Origin: Flavobacterium sp. CFS9
GTDB lineage: Bacteria; Bacteroidota; Bacteroidia; Flavobacteriales; Flavobacteriaceae
Assembly: GCF_041154745.1 (NCBI RefSeq)
Contig: NZ_AP031573.1
Coordinates: forward strand, 4,464,001 to 4,528,000
Direction of reading: 5' to 3'
DNA: 64,000 bases
The notes below the pieces were generated by a model. That model made no database searches. It saw only the letters and a list, made by a program, of their open reading frames with translations, and was not told the DNA's origin. The position numbers were made by a program, and so were the translations under genes. Shown in pieces: positions 1 to 8,757 of the stretch. The first letter of the stretch is position 1. Each line of letters starts with the position of its first letter.

Positions 1-186
1 TCCGCTGTCGGAGGAAGGCCTGAAAATTAGGTAGAGGCATCCCGCACAGACGATGCCCATCAGACCGAATATCAGAGGTTTCTTCAGCCTCTCCAGCCTG
101 CCGGTTTTCACATCTTCCCGACCCATTTGATTTTCCGAAGCCGATTCCCTAATCATCACCCCTGATCTTTTCTCATTTGTTTTCAT
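1..186 (-). CDS. traM: Conjugative transposon protein TraM, N-terminal part, cut by window edge
   Basis: Only the first 62 codons are present; the gene runs off the left edge. The reading frame starts with MKTNEKRSG, is charged for about 35 residues, then has one hydrophobic segment (PLIFGLMGIVCAGCLYLIF) of the kind that anchors TraM, a VirB10-like component of the Bacteroidota mating pore, in the inner membrane. It sits 17 bases downstream of traL in the usual traK-traL-traM order, and that position is the main argument for the name. The periplasmic domain cannot be seen, so the family assignment rests on context and topology. Confidence 0.75.
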   Translation of the reverse strand, partial: MKTNEKRSGVMIRESASENQMGREDVKTGRLERLKKPLIFGLMGIVCAGCLYLIFRPSSDSG

Positions 187-203
187 AAATTTCCTTTCTT
201 TTT

Positions 204-455
204 TTATTTTGGTTGAACTGCCTGATAGCGCTCTTTTTTTTGCCTATCCATTGGATTATCTATATGTCCGGTAACCGTGATGCGGCGGTTCTCTGACCTT
301 TGCAGCCACACCTTGGTTATCACTGCTGCGGTCAGCAGTACATAGCCCCAAAAAAACAGCCGTATGAGCCGGTGCTGCCTTTCCAGAGGCATCCTGTCCC
401 ATCGCCTGTCAAAAGCCCCCGTCCACCTGTCCAGATTTTTTAAGATCTTCTTCAT
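204..455 (-). CDS. traL: Conjugative transposon protein TraL (DUF3989-like)
   Basis: This 83-residue protein has a basic, aromatic N-terminus (MKKILKNLDRW), one membrane span at about residues 33-52 (LFFWGYVLLTAAVITKVWL) and a short polar tail. Small single-span proteins of this kind between TraK and TraM are TraL, a component of the CTnDOT-family type IV secretion channel whose exact role is poorly known. It lies 9 bases after traK and 17 bases before traM, on the same strand, so it is co-transcribed with them. Length and topology are typical. The name rests on gene order plus the DUF3989-like N-terminal pattern. Confidence 0.8.
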   Translation of the reverse strand: MKKILKNLDRWTGAFDRRWDRMPLERQHRLIRLFFWGYVLLTAAVITKVWLQRSENRRITVTGHIDNPMDRQKKERYQAVQPK

Positions 456-464
456 AATGTTTCT

Positions 465-1088
465 TCAGCGTTTAATAACTTCGATGTCCTTATTCTCCAC
501 CACCGCAAATTTTTCAATATTGAAGCCCTGAGGATTGTTGTCCGAGCGCACCGAGTTTACCAGAAGGCAGCTGGTCACAAGGCTTCGCTGGGTCACGTTG
601 CTGGATCGGATGATGAATTCCCTCGCATAGGATCTGACCGGGTACGGATAGGATTCGAAACTGCACACCACGCTGTCAATCTCGATGCGCTGCTGAACAT
701 TCCCCGATATGATGCGGTTGTAATAGCCCTTCTCGGACAGGTCTTTGTAATAGTCGAAAGCGCTTTTGTCGGCAAGGCTGAAGGCGCGCTTCATATTGCT
801 TTCAATGGCGTATTTGTCGGGGGCGAGCGTAAAGAAGAGTTCGTGGAAACGCCTCACATGCTCCCTGGCCTCGACGGGCCTGTTGACCGATGCATCCTGC
901 GAGAGTGCCAGCATCAGGGATTTCCCGTTGTCCAGCACATAGATCTTCTCACGCTGCCTGTCGGCAAAACGGTAGGACCACCAAAGGGCGGATCCCGTGA
1001 TTCCCGTGCAGAGAAGCGCAAAGACAATCGCGTAAATCCTGATCTGCCTGAAACTGTTTTCTATGTTTCTTAAAGTTTTGAATTCCAT
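465..1088 (-). CDS. traK: Conjugative transposon protein TraK (VirB8-like)
   Basis: This 207-residue protein begins MEFKTLRNIENSFRQIR, has a single membrane span at about residues 16-37 and a long periplasmic domain, the topology of VirB8-type assembly factors of type IV secretion systems. The start of the periplasmic part (FADRQREKIYVLDNGKSL) and the length match the TraK family of Bacteroidota conjugative transposons as I remember it. It follows traJ by 20 bases and precedes traL by 9, in the standard order. It should nucleate the mating pore at the inner membrane. No oddities seen. Confidence 0.9.
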   Translation of the reverse strand: MEFKTLRNIENSFRQIRIYAIVFALLCTGITGSALWWSYRFADRQREKIYVLDNGKSLMLALSQDASVNRPVEAREHVRRFHELFFTLAPDKYAIESNMKRAFSLADKSAFDYYKDLSEKGYYNRIISGNVQQRIEIDSVVCSFESYPYPVRSYAREFIIRSSNVTQRSLVTSCLLVNSVRSDNNPQGFNIEKFAVVENKDIEVIKR

Positions 1089-1108
1089 TATTGTTGTTTT
1101 ATAGGTTA

Positions 1109-2107
1109 TTAAGATCTGCTGATAAGCCTTCCTGCTATATTTCCTGCGGCGGAACCGGCGCCCGCTCCGGCGATGTTGCCCGCTTTCATGGCCGTCTGGC
1201 TCACATTGCGCATGAAATTGCCTCCGCCTCCGGCCTGGATGATCCAGCCTGTCACCGTCGGCACCGTGAAATAGCCCACAATGCCTATGATCATGAAAAT
1301 CACGTAAACGGTGTTGGAAGTGTCGGGTATGAAGGACGGGTCCGAAAGCATCTCGATGTCCCTTTCAATGATCAGCGACTGGATGCGCGCCAGCATGGAA
1401 CTGAAAAGGTCCGCTACGGGCAGCCACAGATAGACGCTGACATACCTGGTGATCCACTGGGTGAGCGTCGACTGGAAACCGTCCCAGACCGATATGGCAA
1501 AAGCGATCGGTCCAAGGATGGAAAGCACTATGAGGAAAAACGTCCGTATGGTATCGATCACCAGCGCAGCCGCCTGGAAAAGCACCTCCAGAAAGTTTCG
1601 GAACCACTCCTTTATAGCCTGTTCTATCTCATACGCCTTCCTGTCCATATACATTCCCGCCATGGTCCCGATGTCCGAGGGCGACCATCCCAGCTCGTCG
1701 AGCTTCTTGTCGAACTCCTCGTCGGAAGCCATATAGGAGGTTTCGGGATTGCGCACCATCGCCTCATATTCAAGCTGGTCCTTCTGCTGCTGCAGCCTGT
1801 TAAGGTCAAGAACCTGTCCCTGGAGCATTCCGTGGGTTCCGCTGACTATCGGACTCAGCACCGCATTGATGCTTCCCAGAACGATGCTCGGGAAGAACAT
1901 GATGCACAGACCTAGCGCGAAGGGACGAAGCATCGGATAGGCATCAATGGGTTCCGCCCTTGCCAGCGCCTGCCAGACATGCAGTGCCACATAGAACAGG
2001 GCTCCAAGCCCTGCCAGCCCCTTCGCAACCGCCGCCATATCCCCCGCAAGGGGCATCATGTCATCGTAAAGCGAGCGGAGCACCTCATGGAGATTATTGA
2101 ACTCCAT
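1109..2107 (-). CDS. traJ: Conjugative transposon protein TraJ, polytopic membrane subunit
   Basis: This 332-residue protein has several hydrophobic segments (about residues 20-45, 70-100, 185-210, 225-245 and 270-300), matching TraJ, the VirB6/TrbL-like inner-membrane channel subunit of CTnDOT-type elements. The last 40 residues are rich in Gly and Ala (AGNIAGAGAGSAAGNIAGR), also a TraJ feature. The gene starts 2 bases after the traI stop codon and ends 20 bases before traK, showing a tight operon. It would sit in the inner membrane and help pass the DNA-relaxase complex. Length is typical. Confidence 0.92.
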   Translation of the reverse strand: MEFNNLHEVLRSLYDDMMPLAGDMAAVAKGLAGLGALFYVALHVWQALARAEPIDAYPMLRPFALGLCIMFFPSIVLGSINAVLSPIVSGTHGMLQGQVLDLNRLQQQKDQLEYEAMVRNPETSYMASDEEFDKKLDELGWSPSDIGTMAGMYMDRKAYEIEQAIKEWFRNFLEVLFQAAALVIDTIRTFFLIVLSILGPIAFAISVWDGFQSTLTQWITRYVSVYLWLPVADLFSSMLARIQSLIIERDIEMLSDPSFIPDTSNTVYVIFMIIGIVGYFTVPTVTGWIIQAGGGGNFMRNVSQTAMKAGNIAGAGAGSAAGNIAGRLISRS

Positions 2108-2109
2108 GC

Positions 2110-2742
2110 CTACCAGTATTTCTGGCTGGAGGTACCGTACAGGTCAAGCACGCTTTTGGCGTCGTTTTTCTTTTTCGCCCTGAGATAGCTCACCGATATG
2201 TTCTTGTTGGTGTAGTACCGCACCAGGCTGTGGTATTCCTTGACTTCCTTATAGATTCTGTTGATCAGGTCCATGCGCTCCTTGTCATTCAGCGACAGGC
2301 TCGATGTGCTCACGATCTGTTTGAGTTCCTTCAAAAGCTCGGTGCTTTCTCCCAGAAGCGCCGTATACCCATTCCCGATGGCGATGAGCTCCTGCGGCGT
2401 AAAGTTGGGGTCATTGATCATCCTGCCGAAATTCTGCACGTAGATCTGCGATACATCGCCCACCAGAAGAACGGTCTGCTGCACCTTTCGTGCATCCTTC
2501 ACCAGGTTGTTCACCGCCTGCAGCTTGTCGTAGTATTCCTTTCCCTGAGTGTAGACCTTCTGCACTTCCTTGAAGTTCTTCACTACATTGGAGACCGTCG
2601 AGGACGTCTGTATGATTTCATTGGCACTGTTGAGTATGCCCGAGGCCAGATTGGCCGGGTCTGTAACCACAAACTGCGCTTTTGCGCACGGCGCGGCGGC
2701 AAGCATGACTGCCGCAAACGCCATTGATAGCATCCTTTTCAT
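2110..2742 (-). CDS. traI: Conjugative transposon protein TraI (DUF4141), VirB5-like
   Basis: This 210-residue protein starts with a clear signal peptide (MKRMLSMAFAAVMLAAAPCAKAQ) and is otherwise polar and alpha-helical. The mature start FVVTDPANLASGILNSANEI is the hallmark I know for DUF4141/TraI of Bacteroidota conjugative transposons, which resembles VirB5/TrbJ periplasmic proteins. It lies 18 bases after traG. CTnDOT carries a small traH between traG and traI; there is no room for it here. It probably acts in the periplasm in pilus or channel assembly. No anomaly in the reading frame. Confidence 0.9.
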   Translation of the reverse strand: MKRMLSMAFAAVMLAAAPCAKAQFVVTDPANLASGILNSANEIIQTSSTVSNVVKNFKEVQKVYTQGKEYYDKLQAVNNLVKDARKVQQTVLLVGDVSQIYVQNFGRMINDPNFTPQELIAIGNGYTALLGESTELLKELKQIVSTSSLSLNDKERMDLINRIYKEVKEYHSLVRYYTNKNISVSYLRAKKKNDAKSVLDLYGTSSQKYW

Positions 2743-2760
2743 TTTCTATAGTATTTTAGG

Positions 2761-5274
2761 TTATTGATTATTCTCGTTTTCCTTCTCCCGTCTCAGCTTC
2801 GCAATGTGCCTGATCGCGAGCTCGACGTTTCCGTCAAGTTCCGCCGCTGCCTGCATGACCTCCAGCTTCTCGGTTTCCTCGGTCGTGTAGGCCAGGTATT
2901 CCTCCAGGCTCACTTCGGTGGCATAGACCGCCGAATGCGTTCCCCCGAGCCCTATCCAGACTTCCTTGTAGAGACGAGAGGGATTGTTGTTCATATTGAT
3001 CGAAAGCACCTGCGCCTTTTCCTTGTCGGTAAGCCCCAGCATCGCCTGTATGCCATCGAATTTGTTCATGTACTTGCGCTGGTCCAGAAGGATCTTGCAG
3101 TCGGAATTGTTGATGATGCTCTCCTTCACAATGGGAGATTTGATGATATCGTCCACTTCCTGCGTCACCACTATGGCCTCGCCGAAGAACTTGCGCACGG
3201 TCTTGAAAAGGTACTTGATGTACTCGGCCATCCCTTCCTTGGCGATCGCCTTCCAAGCCTCCTCGATTAGGATCAGCTTGCGCACCCCCTTCAGCCTTCG
3301 CATCTTGTTGATGAAGACCTCCATGATGATGATCGTCACGATGGGGAAAAGGATCTTGTGGTCCTTTATCGCATCGATTTCAAAAACGATGAAACGTTTG
3401 GCCAGCAGGTCCAGCTGCTTGTCCGAGTTCAGCAGGTAATCGTACTCGCCTCCCCTGTAATACGGCTCCAGCACGTTCAGAAAGTTGGCGATGTCAAAGT
3501 CCTTCTCGCGCACCTGCTTTTCTTTCAGGATTTCGTGGTAATCCCCCTTTACGTAGTCGTAGAATCCGTTGAAGGATGGAGCCCGTCCATTGGCCCTGAA
3601 CCGCTCGATGTAGCCGTTCACAGCATTGGAAAGCGCTACTTCCTCCGAACGTGTCGGCGGCTCGTCATCCCGCTTCCACAGGGTCAATATCAGGGTTTTG
3701 ATGCTTTCCCTTTTCTCTATGTCGAATACCCCGTCATCGGTATAGAAGGGGTTGAAGGCAATGGGATTGTCCTCCGTATAGGTGAAGTAGACACCGTCCT
3801 CCCCGCGGGTTCTGCTGTTGATCAGCCCGCACAGTCCCTGATAGGAATTTCCTGTATCCACCAGAAGCACATGCGCCCCCTGTTCGTAGTACTGCCTGAC
3901 CATATGGTTGGTAAAGAAGGACTTTCCGCTTCCCGAAGGCCCGAGGATGAACTTGTTGCGGTTGGTGATGATCCCGCGCTTCATGGGCAGGTCCGAAATA
4001 TCCAGATGGATCGGTCTGCCGGTGAGCCTGTCGGCCATCTTGATGCCGAACGTCGATGGCGAGCTGTGGTAGTTCGTTTCCTGTGTGAACAGGCAAAGCG
4101 CAGGCTCAATGAAGGTGTAGAAGCTTTCCTCGCTTGGGAAATCGCCCGCATTGCCCGGCATTCCCGCCCAGTACAGCGTCGCGGCGTCAGCCGTGTTGTG
4201 CCTCGGTTTGCATTCCATCAGCGCCAGGGCGCTGCTGCAGTCATTCTTGAGCTGTTTGAGCTCTGCGGGATCCTCCGACCATGCCATGATGTTGAAATGC
4301 GCCCTGATGGAGCTGAGCCCCAACGAATGCGCCTCGTTCAGGTATTTCTCTATCCATTCCCTGTTGATCTGGTTCGCCCTGCTGTAGCGTGCAAGGGAAT
4401 GCATATTGCGCGCCGACTTCTCGAACTTCTGCAGGTTCTCCTCGCTGCTGTCCAGAAACAGGTACTGGTTGTAGATGTGGTTGCAGCCCAGAAGAAGGCC
4501 GACGGGAGCGGCAAAAGACAGGCGGCAGTCGCTGCGGTCAGTCGAGAGCTTCTCGTAGCGGGTATCTGATGCAACAGCCGCAGGGAGGTCGTCCGTATCG
4601 GAAAGCGTATGCAGCGAAAGCCTTTTCGAACCCACCCTAACCTGCTCAGCTCCCAGGGCGATATCTTCCAATGATGCGCCCTCCTCTTTGGAAAGGGTCA
4701 GGTACTGCTCCAGCAGTCCCTGCCTATGATCGGTTCCCGTTAGGTCTTCCTCCGTCAGCCTATTGAGCCTGACAAGCCCGCTGTCGTTGAGGATGCGCTC
4801 AAACTGCGCCACAGTCTCCATAAATCTCCTGACAACCTCTGGATCTCTGACTTCTTTCGGAATCAGCGTTCCCCTGCAGAGCGATGAGAAATTGCTCTGC
4901 ATCCTCATCCTTTCCCGTGTGGTCTTGGTCAGGAACAGATAGCAGCAGTGGTTCAGGAACGGGCGTTCGTTGAAATGCCTTTCGAAGCTTCTTGCAAGGA
5001 AACTCTGCTCCTGCCCCTCCATATCCGGATTGTAGTTTTCCTTGACATACCAGTCCTGCTTATGCACGACCGTAAAATCAGGCAGGGTCTTCACCGCCTT
5101 GTGCCAGGCGGAATGGATGGCCTCATACTCTGCCGATCCCGCAGTAAAAAGCTCCGGAAGGGATACGGCAAAGCAGGCCGTGACATCTCCATCCTTGGAG
5201 ATGATGCAGTTCTGCTCCACCGCCAGAAGGGGTAATCTGCTCTCCAGCGTTGCCGTCTTTGACGAATTCCTCAT
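2761..5274 (-). CDS. traG: TraG conjugation ATPase (VirB4 family)
   Basis: This 837-residue protein is the motor ATPase of the mating channel. A Walker A loop GPSGSGKS lies at about residue 445, followed by VLLVDTGNSYQGLC, and a Walker B segment LILIEEAW at about residue 670, both in the positions expected for TraG/VirB4 proteins of Bacteroidota ICEs. The N-terminal 400 residues form the usual VirB4 domain that binds membrane partners. The start codon overlaps the traF stop by four bases (ATGA), a sign of translational coupling. Length is normal and the frame is intact, so the gene should be functional. It is not the coupling protein; that is mobC at 18285. Confidence 0.96.
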   Translation of the reverse strand: MRNSSKTATLESRLPLLAVEQNCIISKDGDVTACFAVSLPELFTAGSAEYEAIHSAWHKAVKTLPDFTVVHKQDWYVKENYNPDMEGQEQSFLARSFERHFNERPFLNHCCYLFLTKTTRERMRMQSNFSSLCRGTLIPKEVRDPEVVRRFMETVAQFERILNDSGLVRLNRLTEEDLTGTDHRQGLLEQYLTLSKEEGASLEDIALGAEQVRVGSKRLSLHTLSDTDDLPAAVASDTRYEKLSTDRSDCRLSFAAPVGLLLGCNHIYNQYLFLDSSEENLQKFEKSARNMHSLARYSRANQINREWIEKYLNEAHSLGLSSIRAHFNIMAWSEDPAELKQLKNDCSSALALMECKPRHNTADAATLYWAGMPGNAGDFPSEESFYTFIEPALCLFTQETNYHSSPSTFGIKMADRLTGRPIHLDISDLPMKRGIITNRNKFILGPSGSGKSFFTNHMVRQYYEQGAHVLLVDTGNSYQGLCGLINSRTRGEDGVYFTYTEDNPIAFNPFYTDDGVFDIEKRESIKTLILTLWKRDDEPPTRSEEVALSNAVNGYIERFRANGRAPSFNGFYDYVKGDYHEILKEKQVREKDFDIANFLNVLEPYYRGGEYDYLLNSDKQLDLLAKRFIVFEIDAIKDHKILFPIVTIIIMEVFINKMRRLKGVRKLILIEEAWKAIAKEGMAEYIKYLFKTVRKFFGEAIVVTQEVDDIIKSPIVKESIINNSDCKILLDQRKYMNKFDGIQAMLGLTDKEKAQVLSINMNNNPSRLYKEVWIGLGGTHSAVYATEVSLEEYLAYTTEETEKLEVMQAAAELDGNVELAIRHIAKLRREKENENNQ

Positions 5275-5603
5275 AAGGCGGCGGATTTAGCTGAACATTT
5301 CAAACATCTTCGTACCGGCCTGCGGCACACGATGTAGCGCGGATGCCTTTTTCGCGCGGCTATCTTCATCAGCCCATGCTCCCCATACTTCCTGTTCAGG
5401 GAAAAGGTCTGCCAGATGATCAATGCCGCTCCGCCGCTTCCCAGCAGCAGGCAGAAATAGGAATTGGCTCCCGCCATGTAGAGTATCATCACAAGGATGA
5501 GCGTGCCGAGCAGCCCGCCTGCGAAGATGAACAGGTACTGCGCTTTGAGCCCCCTGAATTCAACGGTCCTGCCGATGCCTTTGTTGATGTTGTAAGCACT
5601 CAT
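5271..5603 (-). CDS. traF: Conjugative transposon protein TraF (DUF4133), VirB3-like
   Basis: This 110-residue protein starts MSAYNINKGIGRTVEFRGLKAQY, the typical DUF4133 N-terminus, and has two adjacent membrane spans (about residues 24-43 and 48-66) and a basic tail. DUF4133/TraF is the VirB3-like inner-membrane partner of TraG. The frame is open for 21 further codons upstream (to 5666), but that extension overlaps traE and does not look like the family, so I chose the ATG at 5603. The stop overlaps the traG start by four bases. Confidence 0.9.
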   Translation of the reverse strand: MSAYNINKGIGRTVEFRGLKAQYLFIFAGGLLGTLILVMILYMAGANSYFCLLLGSGGAALIIWQTFSLNRKYGEHGLMKIAARKRHPRYIVCRRPVRRCLKCSAKSAAL

Positions 5604-5614
5604 TTCGCACTTAT

Positions 5615-5923
5615 TTAAAGGAAGAACGATCGCAGGATCGTGGCCGCAACAATCAGAAAGATGCACGCCCCGAACCAGCTGGCGGCGGTTTTGCTGGTGT
5701 CGGGGTCACCGCTGCTGAATTTGTTGTACACCTTAACTCCCCCAATCAGCCCGACCACCGCCCCTATGGCGTAGATCAGCTGGGTCGCAGGATCAAAATA
5801 AGAGGTCACCATCTGGGTGGCCTCCGTAATCCCGGCAGTGCCGTTTCCCTGCGCGGCTGCGCCAATGCCTGCCAGCACCATCAGGGATGCCGAAAGCAGT
5901 TTTTTTTTTCTCTGTTTTTCCAT
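5615..5923 (-). CDS. traE: Conjugative transposon protein TraE (DUF4134), VirB2-like
   Basis: This 102-residue protein has an N-terminal hydrophobic signal segment (about residues 8-24, ending AAAQ) and two membrane spans around a short loop (FDPATQLIYAIGAVVGLIGGVKVYNKF and ASWFGACIFLIVAATIL), the form of a VirB2 pilin-like subunit. The loop GDPDTSKTAASWFG is typical of DUF4134/TraE. The frame is open 25 codons further upstream, but the ATG at 5923 gives the clean signal sequence. It is normally preceded directly by traD; here about 6.5 kb of foreign cargo lies between. The transfer genes downstream of the cargo must therefore be transcribed from the 5924-6070 stretch or by read-through. Confidence 0.9.
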   Translation of the reverse strand: MEKQRKKKLLSASLMVLAGIGAAAQGNGTAGITEATQMVTSYFDPATQLIYAIGAVVGLIGGVKVYNKFSSGDPDTSKTAASWFGACIFLIVAATILRSFFL

Positions 5924-6072
5924 AACCAAACACTTTTGAATTGTCGTTTCCCGCCGAGTGCGGGCTTTGGAGCAAAGGTGTTGTAGAAACAGAGGCACTG
6001 CTGAAAACTGAAAGCGAAAGGAACTCTTTGGCTTTTATTGGCTATTTAAATGGCTATTTTGGATATGAAAAA

Positions 6073-6109
6073 GAAAGCCCTCTTTCCTAGCGTAGGAAAG
6101 AGGGCTTTC
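6073..6109 (-). terminator. Intrinsic terminator of the 6.1-12.2 kb operon
   Basis: A perfect 17-bp inverted repeat (GAAAGCCCTCTTTCCTA and its complement) encloses a 3-base loop. On the minus strand it is followed by TTTTTCAT, forming a Rho-independent terminator 24 bases after the methyltransferase stop codon. On the plus strand it is followed by a T-run after a short gap. It separates the cargo operon from traE. Confidence 0.85.
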
Positions 6110-6133
6110 AAAATATGTTTTTTTCTTAGCTTC

Positions 6134-8008
6134 TCAATTCAAAATCTGTTCATCGCATAGATGTACATCATAAAAGTCTTCAAGAAAGTGATCAACCACA
6201 TGTTTATCCTGTTCATTAATCAAGAAATCAATCTGCTCTTCCGAAAAATTAGGAATTCCAAAGTTCTTGATATAGTTGCCGTTCAATGAATAATAATTTG
6301 AAGTATAAGGCTTGCTTGTAGTTTTGATATAGTACCAAAATATTCGCGATTCCATTATCTTTTTTATAAGAAGCATTTCTTCCTCGGAATGGCCTATAAT
6401 TGCCTGACCATTGTAGAAAAGCAGGTCATTATCATTGCTTATGATGTAACTTGGAACTATATCGGAAAACTTTGGAAAAAACAGCTTATTGCCCATTTTC
6501 TCCAAAGACTGGGTTCTTCCAAATGCAAACCACTTCTCATATTTTCCATAGCCTTTGTCCCTGGTCGCTAAAATACTCTTTTTATTCAGCAGATAGTTAT
6601 AAGCCATGGGAAAACACTCTTTTAAAAAGTCTTCCTCCATTATCTTTGGCCTGTCGTCATCACTATAGGGAAAAAGAACCTTTTCGATGGCTTGGTCAAT
6701 ATCAACGCTTCTGCTCAGTTTATTCGAATTGAAGATATCCCTGCAGATTCCCTTTTCAATTGGATACAGATTTCCATTCTGCAGGTAGTAGAAGTCCTCG
6801 TCTTCAGCCACCGGCCTAAATATATAAAGGTCATTCTTAAGCGTAGCGATTCCGTGCCTTGTTTTGTAGATCTGCCCAAGCGGCCTTCCCGTCGCTTCTA
6901 TCTTGGAAATGAGCTCGTTGTTATTCAAATTCCATCCGCTCCTTGCGTTTAGGGAGTTATAATTTATTCTAATGTAATCAGTTCTAAGTATTGGCATTTC
7001 TCTCTCAATAGACTTATAGTATTCAACAAATTCTTGCTGCCTATTTTCGAGAAAGCATATGCAGGTATATGTACTTTTCGGCTGGAATATCTGAAGCGTG
7101 CCAAAGTCAATAATCTTCACAGCCACATTATTTTCCTCAAAATAGGATCTTAGTGCCCTGCCGTTTAGGCTCTTGAAAAAAGAATTCATTGTAATATAGC
7201 CCAAGATTCCGTTCGGTGCCAAGCTTTCAAAACCAATTTGGAAAAATGGAATATACAGATCGGGGTTACCGGATGCGCATACGGCCCAATTCTGCAGGTT
7301 CTCCTTTACAGCATCTTCCAAGTTTCGGCCGCGAACGTAAGGCGGATTTCCCACAATTATTTGAAATCCTTCAAAGTTTGGATACACATTATTCCAGTCA
7401 AAAATCAAAGTGTCACCCTGATGTATATTAAAATGGAATTCTTCTATGTCTTCTCCTTCCGATATTGCTAAAAGGCTTAAAAGCAATTTGCTTCTCGTAA
7501 CCGAGTATTCCTGAATATCAAGTCCAAAAATCTGATTTTGGTATATATGCTCGTAACTATTTTGTGTTCTCCTTTTCAATTCTTTTGCTGAAGTGTAAAG
7601 AAAACCTCCGCAACCGCATGAAATGTCCGAAATTTTAATATTCGCCAACTGTCCTTCTATCTCATGTATCGACTGCTCAACAATATAATCACGAATATCT
7701 ACAGGAGTATAGATGGCGCCATTAACAATTCTATCCGATGGAGAAATAACAAACTCGAAAAGCTCGATTAGCTTCTCGATTTCAAAAGTATGAAGTTCGC
7801 CGTTAATGATCTCAATGAATTTACCTAGCGCATCCCATTGCTCTTGTTGCTCTTGTGTAATAGAATACTCTATCAAAAAACGGTTCTGACGAACTGTTAA
7901 TTGATTAATTACTAAAAAAGCAGACACGATTAGCCTATCAACTTTTAGCGGATCTGTTGAATAACTTTTTAAGTATCTGAATATATTTCTCATGTAAAAA
8001 TTGGACAA
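6134..8008 (-). CDS. N6-adenine DNA methyltransferase (Eco57I/TaqI class) with C-terminal recognition region
   Basis: This 624-residue protein carries the S-adenosylmethionine loop DISCGCGG at residues 128-135 and the catalytic NPPY motif at 221-224 (IIVGNPPYVRGR), in the order of gamma-class N6-adenine methyltransferases. The segment after NPPY (NPDLYIPFFQIGFESLAPNG) and the C-terminal 300 residues resemble the TaqI-like target-recognition region of Eco57I-type enzymes. No endonuclease domain is visible in it. It is the last gene of a four-gene operon and overlaps the preceding gene by 19 bases. It could mark self DNA for an associated restriction activity or be the effector itself. Its codons are AT-rich compared with the tra genes. 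The target sequence cannot be read from the protein. Confidence 0.88.
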   Translation of the reverse strand: MSNFYMRNIFRYLKSYSTDPLKVDRLIVSAFLVINQLTVRQNRFLIEYSITQEQQEQWDALGKFIEIINGELHTFEIEKLIELFEFVISPSDRIVNGAIYTPVDIRDYIVEQSIHEIEGQLANIKISDISCGCGGFLYTSAKELKRRTQNSYEHIYQNQIFGLDIQEYSVTRSKLLLSLLAISEGEDIEEFHFNIHQGDTLIFDWNNVYPNFEGFQIIVGNPPYVRGRNLEDAVKENLQNWAVCASGNPDLYIPFFQIGFESLAPNGILGYITMNSFFKSLNGRALRSYFEENNVAVKIIDFGTLQIFQPKSTYTCICFLENRQQEFVEYYKSIEREMPILRTDYIRINYNSLNARSGWNLNNNELISKIEATGRPLGQIYKTRHGIATLKNDLYIFRPVAEDEDFYYLQNGNLYPIEKGICRDIFNSNKLSRSVDIDQAIEKVLFPYSDDDRPKIMEEDFLKECFPMAYNYLLNKKSILATRDKGYGKYEKWFAFGRTQSLEKMGNKLFFPKFSDIVPSYIISNDNDLLFYNGQAIIGHSEEEMLLIKKIMESRIFWYYIKTTSKPYTSNYYSLNGNYIKNFGIPNFSEEQIDFLINEQDKHVVDHFLEDFYDVHLCDEQILN

Positions 8009-8751
8009 ATATCGTTAATAGGGCTCCACGTAATATTATCTGGAGCAAAAGGTTTCCACTGGTTCGCTAACGTATGAAAATAAGGTTTCCATATTGCATG
8101 CTGATAATTCTCTTGCAGTTTTACGTATTCCCTTTCGGCTTTCAGACTTTCAAATGCTAATGGGAAAAAATTAGAGGTAAGAAAGCCGATTCCTAATATA
8201 AAATCAATTGGTTTATGCATAATCCTTGGAGTATCAATATAGAATAAATCTCCTAAATTCGGATTATTGGATTTTGTTGGGTTGAAATTATACTGCAAAT
8301 GATAAATTGGATGAGGCTCTTTAGTGTCTGCTTGGCCTATATGTTTGTCGATGTGAAAACCAAAATGATAAGTTCTTAGACCTACGCCTTTTATCATCAC
8401 ATTGTATGCTAGCTCAATAAATGGATCACGAAATGTATTCCAATCTTCTATTTTGGCACGCAATTTCATATTTAATATAACTTCACCTTTAGTAATATCT
8501 TGAGGTTTTACATGGCTTAAAGTATCTAAGGGCATTTTAAAATTCACGATATCATATCCCCAAATGTTTTCATTTGTTGACCCATCTTTTAGAACTGGAA
8601 TAAATTCCTTATTTTGAAGTTGTGAAATTACAGATTCCAGGGCGGAGGTGTTCACATCTCCACCAACAACCCTCGTCAGTACCTGGCTTAATTGTCTTAG
8701 ATCTTTAGCCCTTTCATTTCTGAAACTCATATTTCTATTGTTTACGGCCAT
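7990..8751 (-). CDS. Protein of unknown function in the GHKL-receiver-methyltransferase operon
   Basis: This 253-residue soluble protein has no domain I can name. It has no signal peptide and no clear membrane span. A histidine-rich middle (YHFGFHIDKHIG, then HPIYHLQYNFN at about residues 145-170) followed by a D-TPRIMHKPIDFILGIGFLTSNFF stretch looks like a conserved core rather than random sequence. The histidines might bind metal, but that is a guess. It starts 6 bases after the receiver gene and overlaps the methyltransferase start by 19 bases, so all are made together. Being the only component without a known role, it is the obvious candidate for an effector or adaptor. Confidence 0.7.
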   Translation of the reverse strand: MAVNNRNMSFRNERAKDLRQLSQVLTRVVGGDVNTSALESVISQLQNKEFIPVLKDGSTNENIWGYDIVNFKMPLDTLSHVKPQDITKGEVILNMKLRAKIEDWNTFRDPFIELAYNVMIKGVGLRTYHFGFHIDKHIGQADTKEPHPIYHLQYNFNPTKSNNPNLGDLFYIDTPRIMHKPIDFILGIGFLTSNFFPLAFESLKAEREYVKLQENYQHAIWKPYFHTLANQWKPFAPDNITWSPINDICPIFT

Positions 8752-8757
8752 ATTTTA

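Noticed and set aside
1091..1915. Long plus-strand frame (274 codons) opposite traJ
   Set aside because: It is an antisense shadow: rich in His/Arg/Asp without hydrophobic pattern, while the minus-strand frame encodes a clear TraJ in proper operon order.
3358..4569. 403-codon plus-strand frame opposite traG
   Set aside because: Shadow of traG; no domain pattern, and the minus-strand frame carries Walker A and B motifs.
2761..5274. traG as the coupling protein
   Set aside because: In this element family TraG is the VirB4-type ATPase; the VirD4-type coupling protein with N-terminal membrane spans is at 18285-20300.
6134..8008. Type I restriction HsdM or BREX PglX
   Set aside because: No HsdR/HsdS or BREX partners are nearby, and the protein is about half the length of typical PglX; the Eco57I/TaqI-like description is safer.
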